64,000 bases of DNA from assembly GCA_030737875.1 (NCBI GenBank), contig CM060910.1:249272427-249336426 (forward strand). Direction: 5' to 3'. Source of the DNA: Allium sativum (lineage: Eukaryota > Streptophyta > Magnoliopsida > Asparagales > Amaryllidaceae). Position 1 is the first letter of the stretch. Each line of letters begins with the position of its first letter. The notes under the pieces were generated by a model, which saw only the letters and a program-made list of their open reading frames with translations, ran no database searches and had not been told where the DNA came from. Below, one piece after another: positions 1 to 11,568 of the stretch. Both the position numbers and the translations under genes were made by a program.

Positions 1-1412
1 AAATGATCATTTTTCAAACAGTCTCAGAATTCGACGAAATTAGTTTTGTTAGGACCGTATCGTCAAGACATAGTCAGAAATAATTTTTCTGTAATTTTTA
101 GAGTTCGTATGTGGCCCCGGTAATTTAAATTGTACGTTTGAATTTAATAATTAAATGATTTATATTTTAATTTAAAGAAAAACATATCGTAATAGCCGAA
201 CTGGATTACAAAACATGTTCCACTGTGTCCGGGATGGGGGTTATTAGCTAGTGGCGCCACTCGTTGGGTTTAAATCAGAGTTCGGATGGTGTAACAAGTT
301 AATTTCTAGAATTAATTAATTAAATAAAATAGAATACGCTACGTATACTGTATAAATACAGCCTAAACAAACCCTAATCCCTAATCAAACAAGCAGCCGC
401 CGTATATCCAAATCAGTGGCCATGCTCTTCAGAATTTTAATCCCACTTTTCTTCTCAAACATTCAATGAAATCCAAAATCTCCAAAAGGAAATTGTAGAG
501 GACGATGAGCTCTTCGCGATGTACGACTATGATCTAATTTAATGGAGACGATGGCCTGAATTTTGGTGATGATGTTGGCGGTTTTGGGTGCGTGTTGCTG
601 CCAAATGATGAACTCGAGTTGGGTGCCTTTTAGGCCGGGGAAGGAGGTGGACAAGGCCGACCTCGTGGTGGCGTCTGATTTTGCTCCGGTGCCTCGATCA
701 ATGTGCGGCGATGGAAATCTGAAGCCGAGCTGATGGGTTCAATACAAACGACAATGGACAGAAAAACAATGAAGAAGGGAATGGCCATATTTTAATAAGG
801 GTAATAAAGGACAGAGAATTAATTTAATTAATTTAATCCATGTAATTCAATGTTTGTAAAAACCATAACTTGTTCGTTGATAACGAAATTCAGCGAAACG
901 AAAAACGCTGGAATCGTGAAGCGGAAATCTACGTGATGGAACCGACGGGAACTGATTTAGAGCTCATCTAAATTTTGGCAAAGTGGAAAGCGATTGGTGA
1001 GATATCTATATTTAAAAAAATAATTAAAAATATTAATTATTTCTTGCTATTTAAATTCCATATATGTGTGTTAATTAATCCACATCTGCGAGGTATGATA
1101 TTTGAATTGTTGTTTGTTGATTACAATGGTTGTGGTGTTCATGTTTGGTTAGTTTGGATTTGAAACCGAAATCATATTTTTGTGAAGAGAAATTGTGTCG
1201 AAATAAAAATCACACTTTTGCGAATAAAATTTGTGTTAGAACAAATTGCCACTTTTGTTAAATAAATGGGTATGGAATCATCAATGTCATTTTGGTTAAA
1301 AATAAAATGTCATATTTTTAGGTTGTGTTAGGTTAATTATATAAAAATGTCATTATTTAAAATGTCATTATATAGAAATGTTAATTATATAGAAATGTCA
1401 TTACTTAGAAAT
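1..1412 (+). repeat. LARD-A 5' LTR, first segment (upstream part, promoter, leader, start of hairpin array)
   Basis: This segment aligns base for base with 42551-43960 of the 3' LTR. I counted about four differences in the first 110 bp. It holds the second copy of the CGACGAAA motif (32-55), the TATA and telo-box promoter (351-377), a GC-richer leader (about 395-730) and the first hairpin-array units (about 1160-1412). It stops at the S1 target duplication. Confidence 0.88.
351..377 (+). promoter_or_regulatory. LARD-A promoter: TATA box plus telo-box (5' LTR copy)
   Basis: TATAAATA lies at 351-358 and AAACCCTAA at 369-377. This spacing and order are typical of plant RNA polymerase II core promoters, where telo-boxes often sit near the start site. 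The site is about 900 bp into the LTR, so most of the LTR would be transcribed. The other LTR has TAGAAATA at this place. Confidence 0.6.
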
Positions 1413-2150
1413 TGTTGTATATAACAGTGTTGTATACACAATTATATGATTTTTGTTTGATGATAACAACCAAATATATTTTATTATTGAATGTGTTTAT
1501 AAATGTACTGGTATATATACATCACAAACAGAAATATAATATTTATATTTAAACAGAATATGACTGTACAGACATTCATATATTCATACAGTATTTTATT
1601 TAAATTAAATATTATATTTCAAACATTCAAACAGTACAACTATTTATAACTCCACTATTTACAAATTACTTCAAATATTTTTGAATATTTCGACATGACA
1701 CACATCACACATGAAAGAATTCAAATAAAAAACAAACAGATTAAATTGAACACAATAAAATAATATTTTATTTCAACCAAATCTGTTTATTACATACAAT
1801 CAGTACAAGTCTTTCACAGCTCCTCATTACAGTTCATTCATTACTTATACAATCACTTTATACATTGACACCATCACTCAGTTAACATTTCAAATACAGA
1901 CACACACTAGCACTGTTCTTGTCTTCATCTTCATTCTTCTGTTTTCACAGCTTTCAGTCGGTCCATCTTCATACCTGTCACATACAGAAGAACACACACA
2001 GTAGACTACAACAAAAATAAAATAAAATAAAAGCAAATAAAAATTTATTTTTAAATTTTATTTGCCTCAGAATTACGGTGTGTTTCTCATCATGTTTCTA
2101 GACTTGGTCTGATATGCAGGGACAGGAAAATTGACTGATGGCTGCATGTA

Positions 2151-2170
2151 CACACGTGTATACACGTGTG
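2151..2170. promoter_or_regulatory. 20-bp perfect palindrome holding two G-boxes, S1 5' LTR
   Basis: The 20 bases are fully self-complementary and contain CACGTG at 2153-2158 and 2163-2168. A third CACGTG lies near 2209. CACGTG is the known core for plant bZIP and bHLH factors (ABA, light and stress responses). It lies about 1.7 kb before the candidate TATA, so it would act as an enhancer. Confidence 0.6.
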
Positions 2171-3850
2171 CACTGCCTCGCCAATCAGCGTGCAACTGAG
2201 GAGTATCCACGTGGACCTTCTCGACTCAGCGCAAATCAGTGTGCAAGTGGTCGAGATCAAATCAATTTTCAAAATAGCACAAACAAGGTACAAATCAAAG
2301 CAGCAACGAAAATTGGTCGAGAAGGCAAAAACAACAAGTTTAGTGAATGGAGCAACTACATAATCAAGTGTACTCAGCAAAGTGGCTCAACATCAAAATG
2401 CAAACCAGCATGTAGGCCAAAACAGCAACGGTGAACATAACAGACCAAGTACATGTTAGCATGAACAAACAACATGCTCAAGGCAGTGAAGAGCAAGTTA
2501 ACAAAGCAAGTGTCGAGCCAAGTATTTCATTCATACACAAGTGGCAAGATTACAAGTTTAACTACAATTACATAGTAATGTCAAGGTGCGGGAAAGTGTA
2601 AATGCCGGATTACATGGGCAAGCACTAGTGTAAATGAAAGTGACAATATACACTACAGATTTTTTTAATGACATATACAAACTGACAAGAGAACATGGCA
2701 GCAGTTTGCAAAATTCAGGTTTCAAAGGAGACAGTAATGTATAGTCAAGCATAGTGGTGATACAAGCATGATACATCTCAGTTCCAAGTCAGAGTGAAGC
2801 AGCAATATTCATAGAGCAACCAGGCACAAGTAAGAGGGGCAACAACATACATGGTGGTACTTAAGTCAAGTCAGCATAATTTAAAGATGCAGAGCAGCAG
2901 TTTATGTGTACATGTATGTGATCAAGCATACAAGAAAGCATATATGTAAACGAGTTCAAGTGGCAACAAGTACTCATCAATGCACATTGTTTCAAGATCA
3001 CAATACAACAATTACATGTTCAAGTTGCAACATGTTCGAAGTCAAAGCAAAACAGACATGGTTCCAGACAGTTTTTAAGATCATAGCAATTCATATGAAT
3101 ACCCAAAAGAGTCAAGCAGATCAACCATAGTATTTTCTTTAATCCGTTCAAAGTTCAAAGTCGAAGAACAAACAGGAAAATTCTAACATAGAAAAATGTT
3201 CTTATCAAATAAGTGGTTCAAGAAGTGGCATGAACAAATGAAATAACTGTTCTTATCAGTATCAAAAAGGTTTAAGTGTTGGACAAAATCAAGGCAGTAT
3301 GAAACATATCATGGTCACGGCACAAGCACAGTGCACAAAGCAATGGGGAGCAGTGTGACATATAAGCATGAACAATAAAGGAAGCATCTATTTATATCAT
3401 ATTTTATATGAAGTAGAATAAAAATGATCAGGGCAGTATCTGTTTAATGATAAGGCAAAGGATTTAGAAAAGGTCAGATTGAAATTTTCAAAAAGAAAGC
3501 AAAATCAAAGTTCCAGAAAAAGAGTTCAAGTCTGATTACAGAAAATATATACGTCAATTATTGGACCAATTCAAAGTCAACAAATTCAAGTTTTTCTTCT
3601 GGGAAGTTTAAATTTTAAAAATAGCCAATCAGGAAATGAAAACTTAGTTTTAGAAAAGCAGTATAATGAAGACAAATTCGAAGTCCAGAAATTATCTCAC
3701 AAATTGATGTCAAAACTTAAGGGAGAACTCAAATCAGAAATCACGCAAGACCTATTCAAAGCCAAGGATATCAAAAGTTCCAAAATTATCGTATATATCA
3801 TGAACCAAGTGTAATACGAAATCAGAGCACAAAATTAGGGTTTCTAAACC

Positions 3851-3859
3851 CTATAAGTA
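3851..3859 (+). promoter_or_regulatory. Candidate S1 LTR TATA box
   Basis: CTATAAGTA follows a TTAGGGTTT/AAACCCTA inverted pair in the 5' LTR, and the same block recurs near 10764 in the 3' LTR. It would start a transcript about 770-800 bp before the LTR end. This is motif-based inference only. Confidence 0.4.
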
Positions 3860-4649
3860 CGCCCACATCATCATCGGCTATCATTATCCAAGCTCGAAGA
3901 AATTAAAAAGCAAAAGATCAAATTTAAAAATCATACCGAAGCAACAACAAATCACTTGGATCATATCGAAGAGATACAGCTCAATCAAAGCAGTGGTGAT
4001 ATCAATTGAAGATCGAAGCAAATCTGAAGAGGAGCAGTAGTTCATCACTTCACGAACCAGAAAAGAATCGAAACCCTAGAAATAATCATCGCCGCCATTT
4101 TTTTTATTCAGAGAAAAAGGGATCGGGCTAAAGAGAAGTGGTGGAACAATTAAACAAGGGGCCGGCCAAGTTTATACTAAAGGGCTAAGAGATTTTAAAA
4201 GGGGATAACCCATCTTTTTAAACTCCTAAAGGATTTTGGATTTTTTGTTTCTTGTTTGTTTTTCAATTTAAATTTGTAATCAAATCTAGAGTTTTCTAGT
4301 TTGTCTCTAAAACTAGGGAGACGAATTACAGGGTTTGTAATTCGGGGAAATCTAGTTTTGGGGATAAAAACCAGTGCAGGGTTTTAAGCGTAGGGTTAAG
4401 AACAGTTGGGAGCAAGTGTCGCGAGTTTACAGGGGATTGTAAGCGTAGAGATTGTTTTAACTCCTAGTAGAGACCTTGGGGAATGCAGCAGTAGGCAGGG
4501 TTTTGCCGAAGCTGGGTAAATCTGTGTGTTATTTATTTTCCCCATTTATTCTGTTTTTAATCTGTGCTGTGATTATTTAATTCCTCTGTGAAAATCTGCG
4601 ATAAACCCTATTCACCACACACCTCTAGGGTTAGTTTTGATCCTACAAG

Positions 4650-4661
4650 TGGTATCAGAGT
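4650..4661 (+). promoter_or_regulatory. S1 primer-binding site (tRNA-iMet type)
   Basis: TGGTATCAGAGT begins two bases after the 5' LTR end. It matches the complement of the plant initiator tRNA-Met 3' end (TGGTATCAGAGC) except for the last base. Confidence 0.85.
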
Positions 4662-4694
4662 AGGTATTTTTTATTTTATTTTAACTCTAGAATC

Positions 4695-5786
4695 ATGAAT
4701 CTGTCCAATAACGCGTTTTCTGAGGGTCAGTCCATAGCTAGGACACCAATGTTTAATGGAACTGATTATGCATATTGGAAAGCTAGGATGAAAATTTATT
4801 TGAGTTCAGTCGACTATGATGTGTGGGATATTATTGAAACGGGTTATAGATCTCCCATTGTTATTGTTAGTGGTGTTGAAATTCCTAAATCAAAAGATAG
4901 GTGGGATGTTAATGATAAAAAATTATTTTCAACTAATGCCAAAGCAATGAATGCTTTAATTTGTGCTCTTGATAAAACTGAATTTAATCGAATTTCTCAT
5001 TGTGAGACAGCACAGGAAATATGGCATACGTTGGAGGTCACAAATGAAGGGACATCTCAAGTGAAGGAATCTCGTCTCGCTCTACTCAGCAACGAATATG
5101 AAAATTTCTCTACGCAAAAAGACGAAGATATAAAAGAGATGTATGGACGCTTCTCGTCACTAGTCTACAATGCAAAAGCTCTTGGCAAAACCAATACTGA
5201 AGTTGAATTGATCAGAAAAATATTGAGAGTGCTACCAATGAATTTTGAAGCTAAGGTGACAGCGATACAAGAATCAAAAGATCTGAACAAAGTAAGCATG
5301 GAAGAGTTGATCGGAAATCTCATCACTTACGAGATGGAGTTAAAAGCAAGAGAAGAACGAAAGGATTCTGAATCAAAGAAAAAGACGATCGCTCTAAATA
5401 ATTCTGTTGAAAGTAATGATGATGATCCCGCTGAAGAGCTAGCCATGGTTTTAAAAAAGTGGGCCAAAGGAAAATACAAACCACGAAAGAAGAATTCAAA
5501 AACCGACAAGTCCGAAAGTTCAGATAGTTCAGACGATGAAGTGTTTTGCTACAATTGCAAGAAACCCGGTCATATCAAACCAAATTGCCCACAGCTTAAA
5601 AATGAAAAAGGAAGAAGTTCAGAAGGAAGAAAAAGGCTTTTGCTGCTACATGGGATGACTAGGAAGGAGAAGAAGCTTCTGAAAGTGATGAAGAAGAAGC
5701 AAATTTGTGTCTTATGGATCAATCTGATTCAGAAGGTAGTGAAGAGGATTCTAGTGAGGTATCGAATTTTACTTATAAAGATTTAA
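4695..5786 (+). CDS. gag: copia gag, core part (UBN2/DUF4219-type with CCHC zinc knuckle)
   Basis: The gene encodes the structural capsid/nucleocapsid protein that packages the retrotransposon RNA in cytoplasmic virus-like particles. The ATG at 4695 lies 34 bases after the primer site. Residues 1-60 resemble the DUF4219 start of plant copia gags (FNGTDYAYWKARM near residue 20). Residues about 85-225 resemble the UBN2 gag region (EIWHTLE; VLPMNFEAKV). A basic, Ser/Asp-rich linker leads to a zinc knuckle CYNCKKPGHIKPNC with C285, C288, H293 and C298. A frameshift between about 5590 and 5612 makes the last ~60 codons of this frame out-of-frame sequence. The true C-terminal part continues in another frame (next entry). 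No pol follows. Confidence 0.88.
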   Translation: MNLSNNAFSEGQSIARTPMFNGTDYAYWKARMKIYLSSVDYDVWDIIETGYRSPIVIVSGVEIPKSKDRWDVNDKKLFSTNAKAMNALICALDKTEFNRISHCETAQEIWHTLEVTNEGTSQVKESRLALLSNEYENFSTQKDEDIKEMYGRFSSLVYNAKALGKTNTEVELIRKILRVLPMNFEAKVTAIQESKDLNKVSMEELIGNLITYEMELKAREERKDSESKKKTIALNNSVESNDDDPAEELAMVLKKWAKGKYKPRKKNSKTDKSESSDSSDDEVFCYNCKKPGHIKPNCPQLKNEKGRSSEGRKRLLLLHGMTRKEKKLLKVMKKKQICVLWINLIQKVVKRILVRYRILLIKI

Positions 5787-6695
5787 TTTTAATGTGTCAC
5801 GATCTCACGAAAACTGTTGATTCTCTTGAACTAAAAGTTAAGAAATTGAAATCTGATAGGTCAAAACTAGTTCAAGAAAATAACAGTTTAGAAAGAAAAC
5901 TTGAAAAGGGTAAGAATTCACCGTTTTCAGAATGTGAAAAATGTTAATTTTTGAGTAACAATTTTTTGAAATTAAAAACTGATCTTGAGTTACTTAAAAG
6001 TGAAAACATGAATTTGAAAAATGAAAATCATGATTTTGAAAAGGTGATTGAAAAGTTTAGAGAATCTGAAAAACTTGATTTTGAAAAGCGAAAACAATTT
6101 GAAATTGAAATTTCCAAGTCCAATGCTAGAATCAAAGCACTTGAAAACGAAAATTTGATTTTAAAACAAACTGATGCCGAAAAGAGGAAAATCGCTATTA
6201 ATCGTTGTTCAAATTTAATGAAAGAAAATAGCGATCTTAAATTTAAAATTCAACGACTTGAGTCAGCTTTGACTAAATTTTCTAAAGGAGAGAAATCGTT
6301 GAATATGTTTAAAAAATCAATTTTTTGTTCAGAATAAAAAGGGACTTGGATTTGAATCTGATCAAGTTGAAAAAAAAAATTTTAATGATTTTAAAAATCC
6401 TTTAATTGGCTTTGAAAACGATCAAATTGAATTTTTGAAATTTAATAATTTCAAAGGGTTTTTAAATCATAAACAAATTGATAACTCGTTTAAAAACAAT
6501 TCATTTAAATCTGTTTGGATTCCAAAAATTAACAAAATAAATTTAAGCAAATCTAAACAAATTTGGGTTCCAAAGGGTAAGCTAGTGAATAGTAATGGAT
6601 TGTTATATAAACGGGTTTGGGTGCCAAAACGTGTAAATGAAGATAAGAGTGGTAAAACAACTTTTGTTAGACCACTCGATCATATAAACATTTAG
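5612..6695 (+). pseudogene. gag: copia gag, C-terminal coiled-coil part, broken by stops and frameshifts
   Basis: This continues gag in the second frame after the first frameshift. It is acidic (Ser/Glu/Asp-rich) to about 5755, then a long coiled coil rich in Leu, Lys, Glu and Asn (about 5770-6300). Breaks are TAG at 5660-5662, TAA at 5945-5947, and a second frameshift near 6305-6330 next to runs of A and T. The last frame runs to the stop at 6693-6695 and carries repeated VWIPK/IWVPKG/VWVPKR motifs, which in autonomous copias lie shortly before the protease. Here nothing like pol follows. A long coiled-coil gag tail is characteristic of Sireviruses. As it stands, only the core Gag of the previous entry could be made. 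Confidence 0.8.
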
Positions 6696-8084
6696 GTATC
6701 GTAGGAGGCTAAGGAACAACTGTGCTTAAGTGAGATAAAATTCAAGTTGATTCATATATCGAATTATATGGAGTTCCTTAGCCATAGATTCAGAGTTGGA
6801 GATTCATTGCATCACGTTGATTATGGTAAGTCAGGTATGATCTCTAAACTCGTACTTTTATTCCTTTTAGTTTATTTTTTTGGCTGATTTTGAAATCATT
6901 CATTATAGATTGTTGAATTTCCTAGATTATGAAAAATTTGATTTTTTTTCTTGTGTGTGATCCCAAATAATTATCTTAGATTTGATCGCTGTCTATTTCT
7001 TGTGTTTGTTTAAAAATTCTCTGAAAATTTCACTCATGATTCTCGCTTCGAAAATGATCTTGTGCTACTCTGATAAGGAAATTGATTTGATTTAGATTGA
7101 ACGATGAGTTGAAAAATCAGTAATTAAATATCTTTAAAATTCCATAGACAATTTGAATTAAATATATAAGTTGTTTCAAAATTGTCTAGGAACAATCAAC
7201 ATTAAAAAAATTAGATAATTTCATATTCTACTGATTGATTTTTGAAACTGATTTTCAAACTTGCATTGATATTTTCAAAAACTCCTCTTGAAATTGATAT
7301 TTTCAATTTTAAAATTATTTTTGATTATTTATTCAAAAATTGAAATTATTGATTAATTTGAACCGTTTTGGGACTCATCAAAATAATTAATAGATTTATG
7401 AATTTGTGATGGGTTATGACTATGGTATAATTCATAACTAGAGGAGATGTTATTTTAAATCTCATGATGATTGGACAGATTTTATAATATCTTTGAATTA
7501 GAGCTTATTTCACGACCATCTTCTATATCTACCATATTTCTGTCATTCATCATGGTTTTATTTAATTTGGGGAGTTCTAATTATTCTTGAAATTATAAAA
7601 GTAATAAAAATAATAATAAATAAATAATTTATCCTTGGTATTCACTCCCATTTAATAATCCTCGCGGTTATGCATGGGTGAATTACCTTAATCTCTATGT
7701 GTTTCCATTCTCACTTAAAAGACCTTTGGGCTGTGCATGGATGGAACTCGTTAGAAAGGATAAAGTTAAGTTACTACTAACCCCATTTAAAAGACCTTTG
7801 GGCAATGCGTGGTTAAAAAGTGCTTAACACATTTTTTGAACATATTTAAAATCTGTAAAATTCATATTCAAATATTCAATTTTTTATTGAACTCTCCTCA
7901 TTTTATAAAATCCATCGTAAATCCATTCATTCTGAAAGTGAATTTTGCTTCTGATTTAAAGATTATTATGATTTTTGTTTGATTAAATGGGATTTGCAAA
8001 ATATTTTCTCTCTCTTAATTTGAATTTATATTTATAGTCTATATCCATCACTGTTTTGATTTCTATTATCCTTTTGATGATAAC
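6696..8084 (+). other. S1 interior with no pol: non-coding remnant
   Basis: About 1.4 kb of AT-rich sequence occupies the place of pol. I see no frame with protease, integrase, reverse transcriptase or RNase H motifs on either strand. Two similar stretches near 7720 and 7785 (AAAAGACCTTTGGGC) form a short internal repeat. The block may derive from the region between RNase H and the 3' LTR of the autonomous relative. Confidence 0.6.
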
Positions 8085-8320
8085 AAAAGGGGGAGAATGG
8101 TCAAGATTTTGATTGATGAGTATTTAATTCAAAAATATTTTAATATTGGAAATTAAATATCTAGAGGGAGAATGGTCAATTGGATTTCATCGTCATATTT
8201 TCCACATATATAGGGGGAGTTCAGTTGTAGGGGGAGCATACAAATAGGGGGAGTAATATATTTCACGTTCAAACACATTCAAAATCTTTTATTTGTTTGT
8301 CATCATCAAAAGGGGGAGAT
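8085..8320 (+). promoter_or_regulatory. S1 polypurine tract cluster
   Basis: AAAAGGGGGAGA occurs at 8085-8096 and again at 8308-8319, directly before the 3' LTR. Related tracts lie at 8165-8172, 8211-8219, 8229-8236 and 8245-8252. The last primes plus-strand DNA synthesis. Multiple polypurine tracts upstream of the 3' LTR are a known Sirevirus feature. Confidence 0.8.
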
Positions 8321-11300
8321 TGTTGTATATAACAGTGTCGTATACACAATTATATGATTTTTGTTTGATGATAACAACCAAATATGTTTTATTATTGAAT
8401 GTGTTTGTAAATGTACTGGTATATATACATCACAAACAGAAATATAATATTTATATTTAAACAGAATATGACTGTACAGACATTCATATATTCATACAGT
8501 ATTTTATTTAAATTAAATATTATATTTCAAACATTCAAACAGTACAACTATTTATAACTCCACTATTTACAAATTACTTCAAATATTTTTGAATATTTCG
8601 ACATGACACACATCACACATGAAAGAATTCAAATAAAAAACAAACAGATTAAATTGAACACAATAAAATAATATTTTATTTCAACCAAATCTGTTTATTA
8701 CATACAATCAGTACAATTCTTTCACAGCTCCTCATTACAGTTCATTCATTACTTATACAATCACTTTATACATTGACACTATCACTCAGTTAACATTTCA
8801 AATACAGACACACACTAGCACTGTTCTTGTCTTCATCTTCATTCTTCTGTTTTCACAGCTTTCAGTCCGTCCATCTTCATACCTGTCACATACAGAAGAA
8901 CACACACAGTAGACTGCAACAAAAATAAAATAAAATAAAATAAAAGCAAATAAAAAATTATTTTTAAATTTTATTTGCCTCAGAATTACGGTGTGTTTCT
9001 CATCATGTTTCTAGACTTGGTCTGATATGCAGGGACAGGAAAATTGACTGATGGCTGCATGTACACACGTGTATACACGTGTGCACTGCCTCGCCAATCA
9101 GCGTGCAACTGAGGAGTAGCCACGTGGACCTCCTAGACTCAGCGCAAATCAGTGTGCAAGTGGTCGAGATCAAATCAATTTTCAAAATAGCACAAACAAG
9201 GTACAAATCAAAGCAGCAACGAAAATTGGTCGAGAAGGCAAAAACAACAAGTTTAGTGAATGGAGCAACTACATAATCAAGTGTACTCAGCAAAGTGGCT
9301 CAACATCAAAATGCAAACCAGCATGTAGGCCAAAACAGCAACGGTGAACATAACAGACCAAGTACATGTCAGCATGAACAAACAACATGCTCAAGGCAGT
9401 GAAGAGCAAGTTAACAAAGCAAGTGTCGAGCCAAGTATTTCATTCATACACAAGTGGCAAGATTACAAGTTTAACTACAATTACATAGTAATGTCAAGGT
9501 GCAGGAAAGTGTAAATGCCAGATTACATGGGCAAGCACTAGTGTAAATGAAAGTGACAATATATAATACAGATTTTTTTTAATGACATATACAAACTGAC
9601 AAGAGAACATGGCAGCAGTTTACAAAATTCAGGTTTCAAACGAGACAGTAATGTATAGTCAAGCATAGTGGTGATACAAGCATGATACATTTCAGTTCCA
9701 AGTCAGAGTGAAGCAGCAATATTCATAGAGCAAGCAGGCACAAGTAAGAGGGGCAACAACATACATGGTGGTACTTAAGTCAAGTCGGCATAATTTAAAG
9801 ATGCAGAGTAGCAGTTTATGTGTACATGTATGTGATCAAGCATACAAGAAAGCATATATGTAAACGAGTTCAAGTGGCAACAAGTACTCATCAATGCACA
9901 TTGTTTCAAGATCACAATACAACAATTACATGTTCAAGTTGCAACATGTTCGAAGTCAAAGCAAAACAAACATGGTTCCAGACAGTTTTTAAGATCATAG
10001 CAATTCATATGAATACCCAAAAGAGTCAAGCAGATCAACCATAGTATTTTCTTTAATCCGTTCAAAGTTCAAAGTCGAAGAACAAACAGGAAAATTCTAA
10101 CATAGAAAAATGTTCTTATCAAATAAGTGGTTCAAGAAGTGGCATGAACAAATGAAATAACTGTTCTTATCGATATCAAAAAGGTTTAAGTGTTGGACAA
10201 AATCAAGGCAGTATGAAACATATCATGGTCACGGCACAAGCACGGTGCACAAAGCAATGGGGAGCAGTGTGATATATAAGCATGAACAATAAAGGAAGCA
10301 TCTATTTATATCATATTTTATATGAAGTAGAATAAAAATGATCAGGGCAGTATCTGTTTAATGATAAGCCAAAGGATTTAGAAAAGGTCAGATTGAAATT
10401 TTCAAAAAGAATGCAAAATCAAAGTTCCAGAAAAAGAGTTCAAGTCTGATTACAGAAAATATATACGGCAATTATTGGACCAATTCAAAGTCAACAAATT
10501 CAAGTTTTTCTTCTGGGAAGTTTAAATTTTAAAAATAGCCAATCAGGAAATGAAAACTTAGTTTTAGAAAAGCAGTATAACGAAGACTAATTCGAAGTCC
10601 ATAAATTATCTCACAAATTGATGTCAAAACTTAAGGGAGAACTCAAATCAGAAATCACGCAAGACCTATTCAAAGCCAAGGATATCAAAAGTTCCAAAAT
10701 TATCGTAATATCATGAACCAAGTGTAATACGAAATCAGAGCACAAAATTAGGGTTTCTAAACCCTATAAGTACACCAACATCATCATCGGCTATCATTAT
10801 CCAAGCTCGAAGAAATTAAAAAGCAAAAGATCGAATTTAAAAATCATACCGAAGCAACAATAAATCACTTGGATCATATCGAAGAGATACAGCTCAATCA
10901 AAGCAGTGGTGATATCAACTGAAGATCGAAGCAAATCTGAAGAGGAGCAGTAGTTCATCACTTCACGAACCAGAAAAGAATCGAAACCCTAGAAATAATC
11001 ATCGCCGCCATTTTTTTTTATTCAGAGAAAAAGGGATCGGGCTAAAGAGAAGTGATGGAACAATTAAACAAAGGGCCGGCCAAGTTTATACTAAAGGGCT
11101 AAGAGATTTTAAAAGGGGATAACCCATCTTTTTAAACTCCTAAAGGATTTTGGATTTGTTGTTTCTTGTTTGTTTTTCAATTTAAATTTGTAATCAAATC
11201 TAGAGTTTTCTAGTTTGTCTCTAAAACTAGGGAGACGAATTACAGGGTTTGTAATTCGGGGAAATCTGGTTTTGGAGATAAAAACCAGTGCAGGGTTTTG

Positions 11301-11563
11301 AGCGTATGGTTAAGAACAGTTGGGAGCGAGTGTCGCGAGTTTACAGGGGATTGTAAGCGTAGAGATTGTTTTATCTCCTAGTAGAAACCTTGGGGAATGC
11401 AGCAGTAGGCAGGGTTTTGCCGAAGCTGGGTAAATCTTTGTGTTATTTATTTTCCGCATTTATTCTGTTTTTAATATGTGCTGTGATTATTTAATTACTC
11501 TGTGAAAATCTGCGATAAACCTTATTCACCCCCCCCCCCTCTAGGGTTAATTTTGATCCTACA
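8321..11563 (+). repeat. S1 3' LTR
   Basis: 3243 bp, starting right after the polypurine tract and followed by the target duplication GAAAT. It repeats the double G-box palindrome at 9064-9083 and the TATA-like block near 10764. A run of 11 C at 11529-11539 replaces a CA-rich stretch in the 5' LTR. Confidence 0.93.
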
Positions 11564-11568
11564 GAAAT

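Larger units (their letters stand above)
1413..4647 (+). repeat. S1 5' LTR
   Basis: 3235 bp, TG...CA termini. It aligns throughout with 8321-11563. In the first 120 bp I count three differences (for example T/C at position 19 of the LTR), so the insertion looks recent. The LTR holds a double G-box palindrome (2151-2170) and a candidate TATA box (3851-3859). The reading frames in it have no family resemblance and are treated as non-coding. Confidence 0.93.
1408..11568 (+). mobile_element. S1: gag-only copia (Sirevirus-like) retrotransposon with 5-bp target duplication
   Basis: Two near-identical LTRs (1413-4647 and 8321-11563) begin TGTTGTATAT and end CCTACA. They are flanked by the direct repeat GAAAT at 1408-1412 and 11564-11568. 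The LARD-A 3' LTR has the unoccupied site with a single GAAAT at 43956-43960, which proves the boundaries. The interior is 3673 bp and encodes gag with a zinc knuckle and coiled coils, but no protease, integrase, reverse transcriptase or RNase H. Clustered AGGGGGAG tracts before the 3' LTR and a coiled-coil gag are known Sirevirus traits. A gag-only element of this kind matches the TR-GAG type described for plant non-autonomous elements. Confidence 0.93.

Noticed and set aside
2090..2434. Reading frames of 65-98 codons in the S1 LTR, on both strands, repeated near 9003-9293
   Set aside because: Opposite-strand and overlapping, inside an LTR, with no family resemblance.
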